From Bacillota bacterium (GTDB lineage Bacteria > Bacillota > Bacilli > Calditerricolales > Calditerricolaceae): a stretch of DNA of 10,714 nucleotides. The DNA lies in assembly GCA_017577925.1 (NCBI GenBank), contig PKQU01000050.1, positions 1 through 10,714 of the forward strand, in the 5' to 3' direction. Position numbers and translations under genes: made by a program. The notes beneath the pieces were generated by a model that had not been told where the DNA came from, ran no database searches, and saw nothing but the letters and a program-made list of their open reading frames with translations. Shown here in pieces: positions 5,128-10,714 of the stretch. How positions within the stretch are numbered: position 1 is the stretch's first letter; each line of letters opens with the position of its first letter.

Positions 5128-7266
5128 TCACCGCGCGGCGGCGGACGATTCGTCGCGCCGGACGTCCGCGGGGTATTCGATGCGCGAGTGAAACATGCCG
5201 ATCAAGGCCTCGACGATCGTACGCGAAATGACTTCCAGCTCTCGGAGGGTCAAATCGCACTCGTGGAACTGGCCGTCGTCAAGGCGTTCTTTGACGATGC
5301 GCCGCACCAGGTGATCGAGCTGACTCGGCGTCGGCCGTTTCATGGACCGTACCGCGGCCTCGACGCAGTCGCAGATGCCGACAATGGCCGCTTCTTTCGT
5401 CTGCGCCTTGGGTCCCGGGTAGCGAAAATCCTCTTCCCGCACCTCGCTGTCCGGGTGTTGCTGTTTCGCCTTGTGATAAAAGTACTTGAGCAGCGTCGTC
5501 CCGTGATGCTGCTCGGCGATGTCGCGAATCGGCTTGGGAATCTTGTGGGCCTTGAGCATCGCCGCGCCGTCGTATGGATGGGCGAGGATGATTCGCTTGC
5601 TCAGATACGGTGACAGCCGGTCGTGGGGATTCTCCGCCCCGTACTGGTTTTCGATGAAGTACTGGGGGCGCTTGGTCTTGCCGATGTCGTGATAGTACGC
5701 CCCGACACGCGCAAGCAAGCCGTTGGCGCCGATGGCCTCGGCCGCCGCTTCGGCCAGGTTGGCCACCACCATGCTGTGGTGATACGTGCCCGGCGTTTCG
5801 ATGAGCAGCTTGCGCAGCAGGGGATGGTTCGGATTGGACAGCATGACCAGGCGAACGGACGAAAGAACCCCGAAGGCGTTCTCGAAAAACGGGAGCAGCC
5901 CTACCGTCAGCACCGTGGACAGCCAGCCGCCGGCAAAGGCAAAGCCCATCGCCATCAACAGCTCAGGCCACGGGAACGCCGCGCCGTGCCGCGCAGTAAG
6001 CAGCACAACGACGGCCGCTGCGGCAGAAGCGACACCGGATACGGTGAAGCCCGTCAGGAGAAAGTGATGGCGCTGGGTTATCCGCCCAATGCTGTACACC
6101 CCGGCCACGCTGCCGGCCAGCGCCACCAGCGCGTAGCGAAAGTCAAGGGGCAATTCGAAACTCTCGTTGTACAAGAGTGCGGCCAGCGTGGCAAACAGCA
6201 TGGCTCCGGCAAGGGCCACCCGCTTGCCCACCAGGGCAGCGATCAGGGAGGCGCCCAGCGCGGCGGGCGCAACAAACCCGTGATACGGATAGGTCCGCAA
6301 CCCCCACAGCGCGACGGCCTTCAGGGCAATCATCTGCACCGCGGCGATCAGCACCAGCATCAGCAAGGTGCGGTTGTCCCGCCGTGACGGTTTGCCGGTC
6401 GACGCCAGTGTGGCCCACAGAATGGCCACCAGCATCGCCGCCAGCCCGGCCAAGCCCAGCATGGGCCATGGTGACGGCGTCGTCTCCACCAACCCCAGCA
6501 GCTTGGCCTTGCGGTACCCCTCGGGCGTCACCAAGGCGCCCTTTTCCACCAGCACCGTCCCCTGCTCAATCGTTACCGGTTTGACGAGGGAGCGGGCGAG
6601 TGCCCGGCGTTTTTCCGTCTCCGCCTCATCGTAAAAGACATTGGGGACCACCGACGCCAGCACCAAGGCCCGGACGACGGTTCGTACACTGCGCCCCAGA
6701 TCGCTGCGCACAAGCTGTTCGTCCACTTTTTCCCGCGCCGCTTTGACGCCGGTAGCCTGGTCGGTAACGCCTTCCAGCAGGATCTGCTCCACGGTGTTCA
6801 CCGTGATGGCGCGGGCCACCTCCACCGTCTGCGGCGACAGGCGAGCCATCGCCGTGTACACCTCATCCGCCAACTCATAGGGAACGGCGGCCTTCAGCCG
6901 CTCAATCCGCCCGGACGCGGGGAGGTTGGATGAGGCGAGGGCCTTTGCCTCCGCAAAGACGCGTTCCAGTACCTCGATCTGGTTGGCGGTAATGCGGTCG
7001 TCGCGGCGAAAGACCGGCTCCACGCCGGCTTCGGCCCGCTGGCGCGCGCGCTGCGTTTCCTCGGGATCCTCCACGGTGTAGGGGGCAACAAGCGTCACCG
7101 GCGACGGCTCGCCCACCTTCAGCTCATAGGCGGTCGGGCGCGCGTGGGGAAGAGCCAGGGTGAAGAGAAGCCCCCACAGCGCCAGCAGGAGCCCTATGCG
7201 CACCACCGTGCTCGCGTTCCAGGCCCGCAGCACCGCACGCGCGTCCGACCGTCCGCTTCGCGGCAT
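5128..7266 (-). CDS. pgpH: 7TM-HD cyclic-di-AMP phosphodiesterase PgpH (YqfF)
   Basis: PgpH-type proteins hydrolyse the second messenger c-di-AMP to pApA at the membrane, affecting osmotic, potassium and cell-wall homeostasis. The product has 712 residues, matching the family. A first membrane helix (22-40) is followed by an extracytoplasmic 7TM-HD extracellular domain (about 45-262), then about seven hydrophobic segments between 266 and 460, and a cytoplasmic HD domain. Metal-binding or catalytic candidates are H496/H497 (TYHHSMVVANLAEAAAEAIG), the H526-D527 pair (YYHDIGK), H563 (LAHPYDG), H587/H588 (AEQHHGT) and D633 (CDCVEAAVRS). The conserved NPNHPLLRKLL precedes the HD core. The ATG at 7266-7264 has GGAGGGGA upstream and lies 12 nt after phoH. 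Confidence 0.95.
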   Translation of the reverse strand: MPRSGRSDARAVLRAWNASTVVRIGLLLALWGLLFTLALPHARPTAYELKVGEPSPVTLVAPYTVEDPEETQRARQRAEAGVEPVFRRDDRITANQIEVLERVFAEAKALASSNLPASGRIERLKAAVPYELADEVYTAMARLSPQTVEVARAITVNTVEQILLEGVTDQATGVKAAREKVDEQLVRSDLGRSVRTVVRALVLASVVPNVFYDEAETEKRRALARSLVKPVTIEQGTVLVEKGALVTPEGYRKAKLLGLVETTPSPWPMLGLAGLAAMLVAILWATLASTGKPSRRDNRTLLMLVLIAAVQMIALKAVALWGLRTYPYHGFVAPAALGASLIAALVGKRVALAGAMLFATLAALLYNESFELPLDFRYALVALAGSVAGVYSIGRITQRHHFLLTGFTVSGVASAAAAVVVLLTARHGAAFPWPELLMAMGFAFAGGWLSTVLTVGLLPFFENAFGVLSSVRLVMLSNPNHPLLRKLLIETPGTYHHSMVVANLAEAAAEAIGANGLLARVGAYYHDIGKTKRPQYFIENQYGAENPHDRLSPYLSKRIILAHPYDGAAMLKAHKIPKPIRDIAEQHHGTTLLKYFYHKAKQQHPDSEVREEDFRYPGPKAQTKEAAIVGICDCVEAAVRSMKRPTPSQLDHLVRRIVKERLDDGQFHECDLTLRELEVISRTIVEALIGMFHSRIEYPADVRRDESSAAAR

Positions 7267-7278
7267 GTTGTCCCCTCC

Positions 7279-8256
7279 CTATCGCGCGGTCGCTCCAACC
7301 GTTTCCCGCTGCTCCTCGTATGCCTCGATGATCTTCTGGACCAGGGTGTGCCGAACCACGTCAGCTTGCGAGAGATAGATGAACGCGATTTCCGGAATGC
7401 CACGCAGAACGCGCTCCGCGTCGCGCAGGCCCGACACCTTGCCCGGCGGCAGGTCGATCTGCGTCACGTCGCCGGTGATGACCATCTTCGAGCCAAATCC
7501 CAGGCGCGTCAAGAACATCTTCATCTGTTCGGTTGTGGTGTTTTGCGCTTCGTCAAGAATGATAAAGGAGTCGTCCAGGGTTCGCCCGCGCATGTAGGCG
7601 AGGGGGGCAATCTCAATCAGCCCGCGTTCGATAAATTTGGCCACCGCATCGGGCCCCATGATCGTATGCAGGGCATCGTAAATGGGCCGCAGATACGGGT
7701 TGACCTTTTCCTGAAGGTCACCCGGTAAAAAGCCCAGGTTCTCCCCCGCCTCAACGGCCGGTCGGGTGAGGACGATCCGCTTCACTTCGCCGCCTTTCAG
7801 GGCGTTGACGGCCATCACGACGGCCAAAAACGTTTTCCCCGTCCCCGCCGGGCCGATGGCAAACACGATGTCCCGCTTGCGCATCGCCGCCACATAGTGG
7901 CGTTGGCCCAGGGTTTTCACGCGGATCGGCTTGCCCTTGAACGTCACCCCGATTTCCTCGTGAAAGAGGTCCACCAGCTCGTCCACCAGCCCCCGCCGCG
8001 CCAGCTCGATGGCGTATTGGATATCGCCTTCGCTCAGCGAAAAGCCTTTGCGGATCAAGCGCAGGAGGACGCGAAAGAGCTGTTCGACGCGCTGGGCTTC
8101 TTCGGGATCGCCGGTGATGGTGACCTCGTTGTTGCGGGAGACGATCTTGGCCCGCGTCGCCGCTTCGATCCGCTTGAGAAACGCGTCATGCGGTCCGAAG
8201 AGCATCAAGCCTTCTTCGGGATCGCGCAAGAGGATTTTGTACGTGACAGGTTGCAA
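7279..8256 (-). CDS. phoH: PhoH-like ATPase (YbeZ/PhoH family)
   Basis: PhoH proteins are cytoplasmic P-loop ATPases with a helicase-like fold. Their exact role is unsettled, but genomic linkage to ybeY points to RNA metabolism or ribosome maturation. The product has 325 residues. The N-terminal region (1-110) contains a KH-like segment (DAFLKRIEAATRAKIVSRNN). Walker A is GPAGTGKT at 135-142, followed by the PhoH-specific LTRPAVEAGENLGFLPGD. Walker B is FIILDEAQNTT at 231-241, and motif III is ITGDVTQIDLP. The predicted start is TTG at 8256-8254, giving the family length and retaining YKILLRDPEEGLMLFGPHD; the first in-frame ATG (residue 18) would cut into conserved sequence. AAGGAG lies 11 bases before the TTG and overlaps the yqfD end. 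The gap to yqfD is 6 nt. Confidence 0.95.
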   Translation of the reverse strand: MQPVTYKILLRDPEEGLMLFGPHDAFLKRIEAATRAKIVSRNNEVTITGDPEEAQRVEQLFRVLLRLIRKGFSLSEGDIQYAIELARRGLVDELVDLFHEEIGVTFKGKPIRVKTLGQRHYVAAMRKRDIVFAIGPAGTGKTFLAVVMAVNALKGGEVKRIVLTRPAVEAGENLGFLPGDLQEKVNPYLRPIYDALHTIMGPDAVAKFIERGLIEIAPLAYMRGRTLDDSFIILDEAQNTTTEQMKMFLTRLGFGSKMVITGDVTQIDLPPGKVSGLRDAERVLRGIPEIAFIYLSQADVVRHTLVQKIIEAYEEQRETVGATAR

Positions 8257-8262
8257 CGGTCC

Positions 8263-9453
8263 TCAGTCTCCTTGCTCCATGATGGGTTGCGCCCTGGCGA
8301 TGTTCTCAAGTGTTACCACGTGCAGTTTCATATACAATGTATCATTCCGCACTTCGCTGTGCAAAATCTTTTCCCGCAGGATTCGGCCATCTTCCCCGAT
8401 GCGGCGCCGGACGTCGGCCCGGGCCAGATGCTTCCCGATGGCGGCCGCTTCATCTGGCGCAACGCGCAGCTGCTGCAGCTCCGTTTCCATATAGATATCT
8501 TTTTTCCATCCGAGCGGAAGACGCCGACCGAACAGCTCGCCCTCCTCACGTTCCTCGACGACGCGATAGCGAGCAAAAGGGACCGCCTCGTACCCGCGCA
8601 GGCGGATGCGATAAGTGCCGAGGAGGGCGTAGGTCCGGACAAACCGCCGCCCGGTGAGCACCTCGCGTTTCTGCACCAGGGGAACGGCCACCTCGCTCTC
8701 GTACCACACCTCCGCCTCCACCTTCCCCTCGGCGCCGACGATCTGCGCCTGTGAGCCTTCGCCCACCACCCCGGACACCAGCACCTGCCCCGGGACGACC
8801 CATTCATTGGGACGCACCAGCGGGCGACCGCGTTCCACAATCAGCCGGTGCACCATTCCGCGCTTGGCGGCCACCAGATGGCTCGACCCCTGCGCAGGGG
8901 GCGTTTCGGGCTTCACCTGCTCGACAACGGTAATGCGCACGCGCGTCCCCTTCAGCTCGATGCCCACCCACGCCACGTCAGGCAAGCGGGAAAGGAGCTG
9001 CCGCTGCAGCTCGTCCAGTGCGGCCAGGCGCGCACGCCACTGCCCCCGCTTGATGCCCAGCTCCTCGGCGACGCGCCGGACTTCCTCGTCGCGCAGGCGC
9101 TCGTTGCCGACCACCTCCACGTGCCACACCACCTGCGAGAGCCCGTACAACAAGACGGCAAAAAAAAGCAGACCGGCAATCAATCCCTTGCGCCGCAAAA
9201 GACGTAGCCGCCAAAAGGGCCAGCCCTGCTTGACCATGATGCGTGTCCGCATCCCCAACATCCGCCGCGCGTTTCGCAGTCGCCGCAGATCTCCTGCCCG
9301 AACGGTCAGGTACGCCTCCTGCTTGCCGACGACACGCACATCCCATACCTGCACGCCCTGGCGCACAATCTGGTTCAAGAACCGCTCCAGGTGCCGCCCG
9401 CGCACCGCCAGCACCACGTATCCCCACCACCATTTCAGCCACCGGTCGCGCAC
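8263..9453 (-). CDS. yqfD: Sporulation protein YqfD
   Basis: YqfD is a membrane-anchored protein conserved in endospore formers and, by family knowledge, made in the mother cell under sigma-E; its biochemical role is unknown. The product has 396 residues, near the Bacillus length. Residues 1-88 are a cytoplasmic, basic N-terminal domain (WLKWWWGYVVLAVRGRHLER). One transmembrane helix spans 91-109 (LIAGLLFFAVLLYGLSQVV). The C-terminal part is extracytoplasmic and starts with a POTRA/FtsQ-like segment (about 110-180; HVEVVGNERLRDEEV, PDVAWVGIELKGTRVRITVVE). A lipoyl-like or beta-rich region follows with LVAAKRGMVHRLIVERG and PGQVLVSGVV. The GTG at 9453-9451 is preceded by AGAGGGGGCGGA. It lies 15 nt after yqfC, supporting co-expression. 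Confidence 0.93.
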   Translation of the reverse strand: MRDRWLKWWWGYVVLAVRGRHLERFLNQIVRQGVQVWDVRVVGKQEAYLTVRAGDLRRLRNARRMLGMRTRIMVKQGWPFWRLRLLRRKGLIAGLLFFAVLLYGLSQVVWHVEVVGNERLRDEEVRRVAEELGIKRGQWRARLAALDELQRQLLSRLPDVAWVGIELKGTRVRITVVEQVKPETPPAQGSSHLVAAKRGMVHRLIVERGRPLVRPNEWVVPGQVLVSGVVGEGSQAQIVGAEGKVEAEVWYESEVAVPLVQKREVLTGRRFVRTYALLGTYRIRLRGYEAVPFARYRVVEEREEGELFGRRLPLGWKKDIYMETELQQLRVAPDEAAAIGKHLARADVRRRIGEDGRILREKILHSEVRNDTLYMKLHVVTLENIARAQPIMEQGD

Positions 9454-9468
9454 CGTCTTCCGCCCCCT

Positions 9469-9747
9469 CTAGTTCAAAAACGTGATGGAATCGATTTGCC
9501 CCTCGACAAACAGCTCTTCCGGGAAAATGGCCCGCAGCACCAGGTTCTTTCCGCGAATCACCAGTTGTCCGCTGGTGAGAAGGAGGCGCACCTCCTGCTC
9601 GTCAAACCGCAGGATGCCGCGGTGGTTTTCGATATACACGTGGAAGGAGCCGATCATCGTGACTCGGGGTACATCGAGGAGGGCGTCATCCGGGAGGTCG
9701 AGTGCCTGCACCGCCCAGCGACGCAGCCGACGGGTCCACCTGGCCAT
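9469..9747 (-). CDS. yqfC: Sporulation protein YqfC
   Basis: This small protein is always paired with YqfD in endospore formers; in Bacillus both belong to the sigma-E sporulation regulon, with no defined activity. The product has 92 residues, close to the B. subtilis protein. An arginine-rich N-terminus (MARWTRRLRRW) leads into the family core (LDLPDDALLDVPRVTMIG, HVYIENHRGILRFDEQEVRL), ending in FPEELFVEGQIDSITFLN. It looks like a small beta-rich domain and has no membrane helix. The ATG at 9747-9745 is chosen over an in-frame GTG eight codons upstream because AAAGGGGGCGGGG lies just before the ATG and the length then fits. It is the first gene after the yqeY terminator, behind a possible sigma-E promoter. 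Confidence 0.92.
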   Translation of the reverse strand: MARWTRRLRRWAVQALDLPDDALLDVPRVTMIGSFHVYIENHRGILRFDEQEVRLLLTSGQLVIRGKNLVLRAIFPEELFVEGQIDSITFLN

Positions 9748-9772
9748 GTGCCCCGCCCCCTTTTCTCTCACA

Positions 9773-9801
9773 GGAATATGCGCGGTGCGGACCGGTTATG
9801 G
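9773..9801 (-). promoter_or_regulatory. Candidate sigma-E promoter of yqfC
   Basis: On the minus strand, CCATAAC (9801-9795) is followed after 14 bp by CATATTCC (9780-9773), directly ahead of yqfC. The CATA core of the -10, the ATA of the -35 and the spacing resemble mother-cell sigma-E promoters, but several positions differ from consensus. The case rests on placement after a terminator and before a gene known to be sigma-E controlled in Bacillus. Confidence 0.35.
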
Positions 9802-9813
9802 CATCCAATGAAA

Positions 9814-9844
9814 ACGCCCATCCCGGTCGAGCCGGGATGGGCGT
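9814..9844 (-). terminator. Intrinsic terminator of the rpsU-yqeY operon
   Basis: A perfect 13-bp inverted repeat, ACGCCCATCCCGG / CCGGGATGGGCGT, has a 5-nt loop and lies 7 nt after the yqeY stop. On the minus strand the stem is followed by a short T run (TTTTCATT). The strong GC-rich stem makes this the clearest terminator in the window and separates rpsU-yqeY from the yqfC cluster. Confidence 0.9.
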
Positions 9845-9851
9845 ATGCGCG

Positions 9852-10298
9852 TTAGTCACCAAGCACTTGCTGCACCAGGGCGTTGACCCGCTTTCCGTCG
9901 GCACGTCCTTTCACCTTCGGCATCAGGACGCGCATCACGTTCCCCAGGTCCTTCTTGGACGTGGCGCCGACCTCCTGCACCGCATTGCGGATCAGCTCCA
10001 GCAGCTCCTCGTCCGACAGCTGCGCAGGCAGGTACTGGGTCAACACCTCGATTTCGGCCTTGACCTTGTCCACAAGGTCTTGCCGGCCGGCTTTCTCAAA
10101 CTCGTGGAGGGAATCGCGCCGTTGTTTCAGCTCGCGATGCAGAACGGTGATCACATCGTCATCGGTAAGGGGACGACCTTTCTCGATCTCCGCGTTCTTG
10201 ATCGCGGCCCGTACCATGCGAATGACCGAAAGCCGAACCTGGTCCTTTGCTTTCATGGCAAGCTTCATATCCTCGGTCAACCGCTCGATCAGGCTCAT
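9852..10298 (-). CDS. yqeY: GatB/YqeY domain-containing protein YqeY
   Basis: This stand-alone relative of the tail domain of GatB, the tRNA amidotransferase subunit, is conserved next to rpsU; its cellular role is not established. The product has 148 residues, the typical length. Family motifs include MSLIERLTEDMKLAMKAKD at the N-terminus, IRMVRAAIKNAEIE at 26-39, YLPAQLSDEEL at 89-99 and DLGNVMRVLMPKVKGRADG at 117-135. The ATG at 10298-10296 is preceded by GGAGGGG five bases upstream. An in-frame extension upstream runs through rpsU and has no family support. The gap to rpsU is 16 nt, indicating one transcription unit closed by the terminator at 9814-9844. Confidence 0.95.
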   Translation of the reverse strand: MSLIERLTEDMKLAMKAKDQVRLSVIRMVRAAIKNAEIEKGRPLTDDDVITVLHRELKQRRDSLHEFEKAGRQDLVDKVKAEIEVLTQYLPAQLSDEELLELIRNAVQEVGATSKKDLGNVMRVLMPKVKGRADGKRVNALVQQVLGD

Positions 10299-10314
10299 GC
10301 TTTCCCCTCCAACC

Positions 10315-10491
10315 TTACTTCCCCCGCTTGCGTGCAGCCGCCTGGGCCTTCTTCTTGCGACGAACGCTGGGCTTTTCATAGTGCGCGCGTTTTTTGACCT
10401 CGGCCAAAATGCCGTCGCGAGCCAGCGTCTTCTTAAAGCGGCGCAGCGCGCTGTCCAGAGACTCGTTCTTGCGGACGCGAATCGCAGGCAC
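10315..10491 (-). CDS. rpsU: 30S ribosomal protein S21
   Basis: S21 is a small, very basic protein of the 30S platform, near the 3' end of 16S rRNA. The predicted product has 58 residues: an N-terminal strand and helix (AIRVRKNESLDSALRRFKK), a helix with LAEVKKRAHYEKPSV, and the lysine/arginine-rich tail RRKKKAQAAARKRGK, the same order as Bacillus S21. The start is GTG at 10491-10489, the only usable start codon before an upstream in-frame TGA, preceded by GGAGGGAGGGAAGAGG. It has its own promoter and a leader of about 60 nt, and is followed 16 nt later by yqeY. Confidence 0.96.
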   Translation of the reverse strand: MPAIRVRKNESLDSALRRFKKTLARDGILAEVKKRAHYEKPSVRRKKKAQAAARKRGK

Positions 10492-10519
10492 CCTCTTCCC
10501 TCCCTCCGCTCAAACCCTC

Positions 10520-10551
10520 ACAGACCCAGTACCTTCCGTCCTGAAGTCTGT
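10520..10551 (-). other. 5'-terminal hairpin of the rpsU mRNA
   Basis: On the minus strand, ACAGAC (10551-10546) pairs with GTCTGT (10525-10520). An inner CAG/CTG pair of triplets encloses an 11-nt loop. The stem begins at the predicted transcription start, so it would cap the mRNA. It may stabilise the message or take part in control of ribosomal protein expression; no known leader family is recognised. Confidence 0.42.
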
Positions 10552-10558
10552 CTGTCTC

Positions 10559-10587
10559 ATTATAGTACACGGCGGGAGGGCGGTCAA
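10559..10587 (-). promoter_or_regulatory. Sigma-A promoter of rpsU-yqeY
   Basis: On the minus strand, TTGACC (10587-10582) is followed after 17 bp by a consensus TATAAT (10564-10559). The predicted start is near 10552, about 60 nt before the rpsU GTG. This strong, near-consensus vegetative promoter fits a ribosomal protein gene. Confidence 0.88.
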
Positions 10588-10654
10588 CGACGACCCGCGT
10601 CTCGATGGCGCGCGCCCAGCGCAACGCCAGGGGGGAGCCCGCCGCGCATGTGGC

Positions 10655-10714
10655 TCATCCGTTCGTTCCCTTCCACCCCATCAGGTGGTAATGCAGGTGG
10701 AACACCTCCTGCCC
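10655..10714 (-). CDS. Histidine triad (HIT/HINT-type) protein, C-terminal fragment
   Basis: Only the last 19 residues are visible: GQEVFHLHYHLMGWKGTNG, then TGA at 10657-10655. The HLHYHLM segment is the HxHxHxx histidine triad of HIT-superfamily nucleotide hydrolases/transferases, whose middle histidine is the catalytic nucleophile. GQxVFHLHxHL is typical of HINT/PKCI-like bacterial members, which hydrolyse purine nucleotide phosphoramidates. The usual LGGR after the triad is replaced by MGWKGTNG, which is unusual. The gene lies upstream of the rpsU promoter; I see no convincing terminator between them. Confidence 0.85.
   Translation of the reverse strand, partial: GQEVFHLHYHLMGWKGTNG

Noticed and set aside
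5623..6387. Plus-strand open frame of 254 codons opposite pgpH
   Set aside because: The product is rich in Arg, Gln, His and Gly, as expected from reading a GC-rich membrane-protein gene backwards; no domain or sensible Shine-Dalgarno was seen.
8336..8364. Possible sigma-A promoter inside the end of yqfD (TTGCAC-17-TACATT, minus strand) for phoH
   Set aside because: The spacing is right and the patch is AT-rich, but the hexamers match only 3 and 4 of 6 positions and they sit inside conserved coding sequence; too weak to list as a feature.
7897..8754. Long plus-strand open frame of 285 codons opposite phoH and yqfD
   Set aside because: It lies antisense to two well-supported genes, its product has no family motif, and high GC content makes long antisense frames common here.
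10588..10654. Terminator between the HIT gene and rpsU
   Set aside because: The segment is GC-rich with some partial complementarity but no clean stem and no T run.
1..10714. Mobile elements, CRISPR, toxin-antitoxin, phage or defence genes
   Set aside because: No transposase, repeat array, integrase or known defence motif was seen; gene content and order are those of a conserved chromosomal core region.

Overview
The window is a compact stretch of a Gram-positive, spore-forming Bacillota chromosome. The proteins are Bacillus-like: YqfC/YqfD, a Cdd that closely follows the B. subtilis enzyme, and YqzL between Era and RecO. The DNA is GC-rich, with strong G-rich Shine-Dalgarno sequences and frequent GTG/TTG starts, which suggests a high-GC, perhaps thermophilic, member of Bacillales or a relative. 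I cannot name the species. Every gene I can support lies on the minus strand, so transcription runs from high to low coordinates. The longest non-coding stretch is 1342-1608.

Layout in the direction of transcription. (1) 10714-10655: the C-terminal end of a histidine-triad (HIT) protein. (2) 10587-9814: a near-consensus sigma-A promoter, rpsU (ribosomal protein S21), yqeY, and a strong intrinsic terminator. (3) 9747-1609: a closely packed conserved cluster, yqfC-yqfD-phoH-pgpH-ybeY-dgkA-cdd-era-yqzL-recO. Most gaps are under 50 nt, the start of era overlaps the end of cdd by 23 nt, and the small gene yqzL is easy to overlook. (4) 1608-1342: a regulatory intergenic region with a weak terminator, two sigma-A-type promoters, a zinc-repressor (Zur) box and several palindromes. 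(5) 1341-1: znuA and the 5' end of znuC, a zinc-uptake ABC transporter, joined by a 4-nt stop/start overlap.

How the genes fit together. The central cluster combines small-subunit ribosome maturation (YbeY, Era, PhoH, with S21 and YqeY just upstream), sporulation (YqfC, YqfD), c-di-AMP turnover (PgpH), lipid carrier or diacylglycerol phosphorylation (DgkA), pyrimidine salvage (Cdd) and recombinational repair (RecO). The final operon is a separate zinc-starvation unit.

I found no mobile element, CRISPR array, tRNA/rRNA gene, phage gene or defence system. The coding content is conserved housekeeping and I do not see a novel multi-gene system. The least explained parts are the palindrome-rich double promoter before znuA and the extra membrane domain on DgkA.
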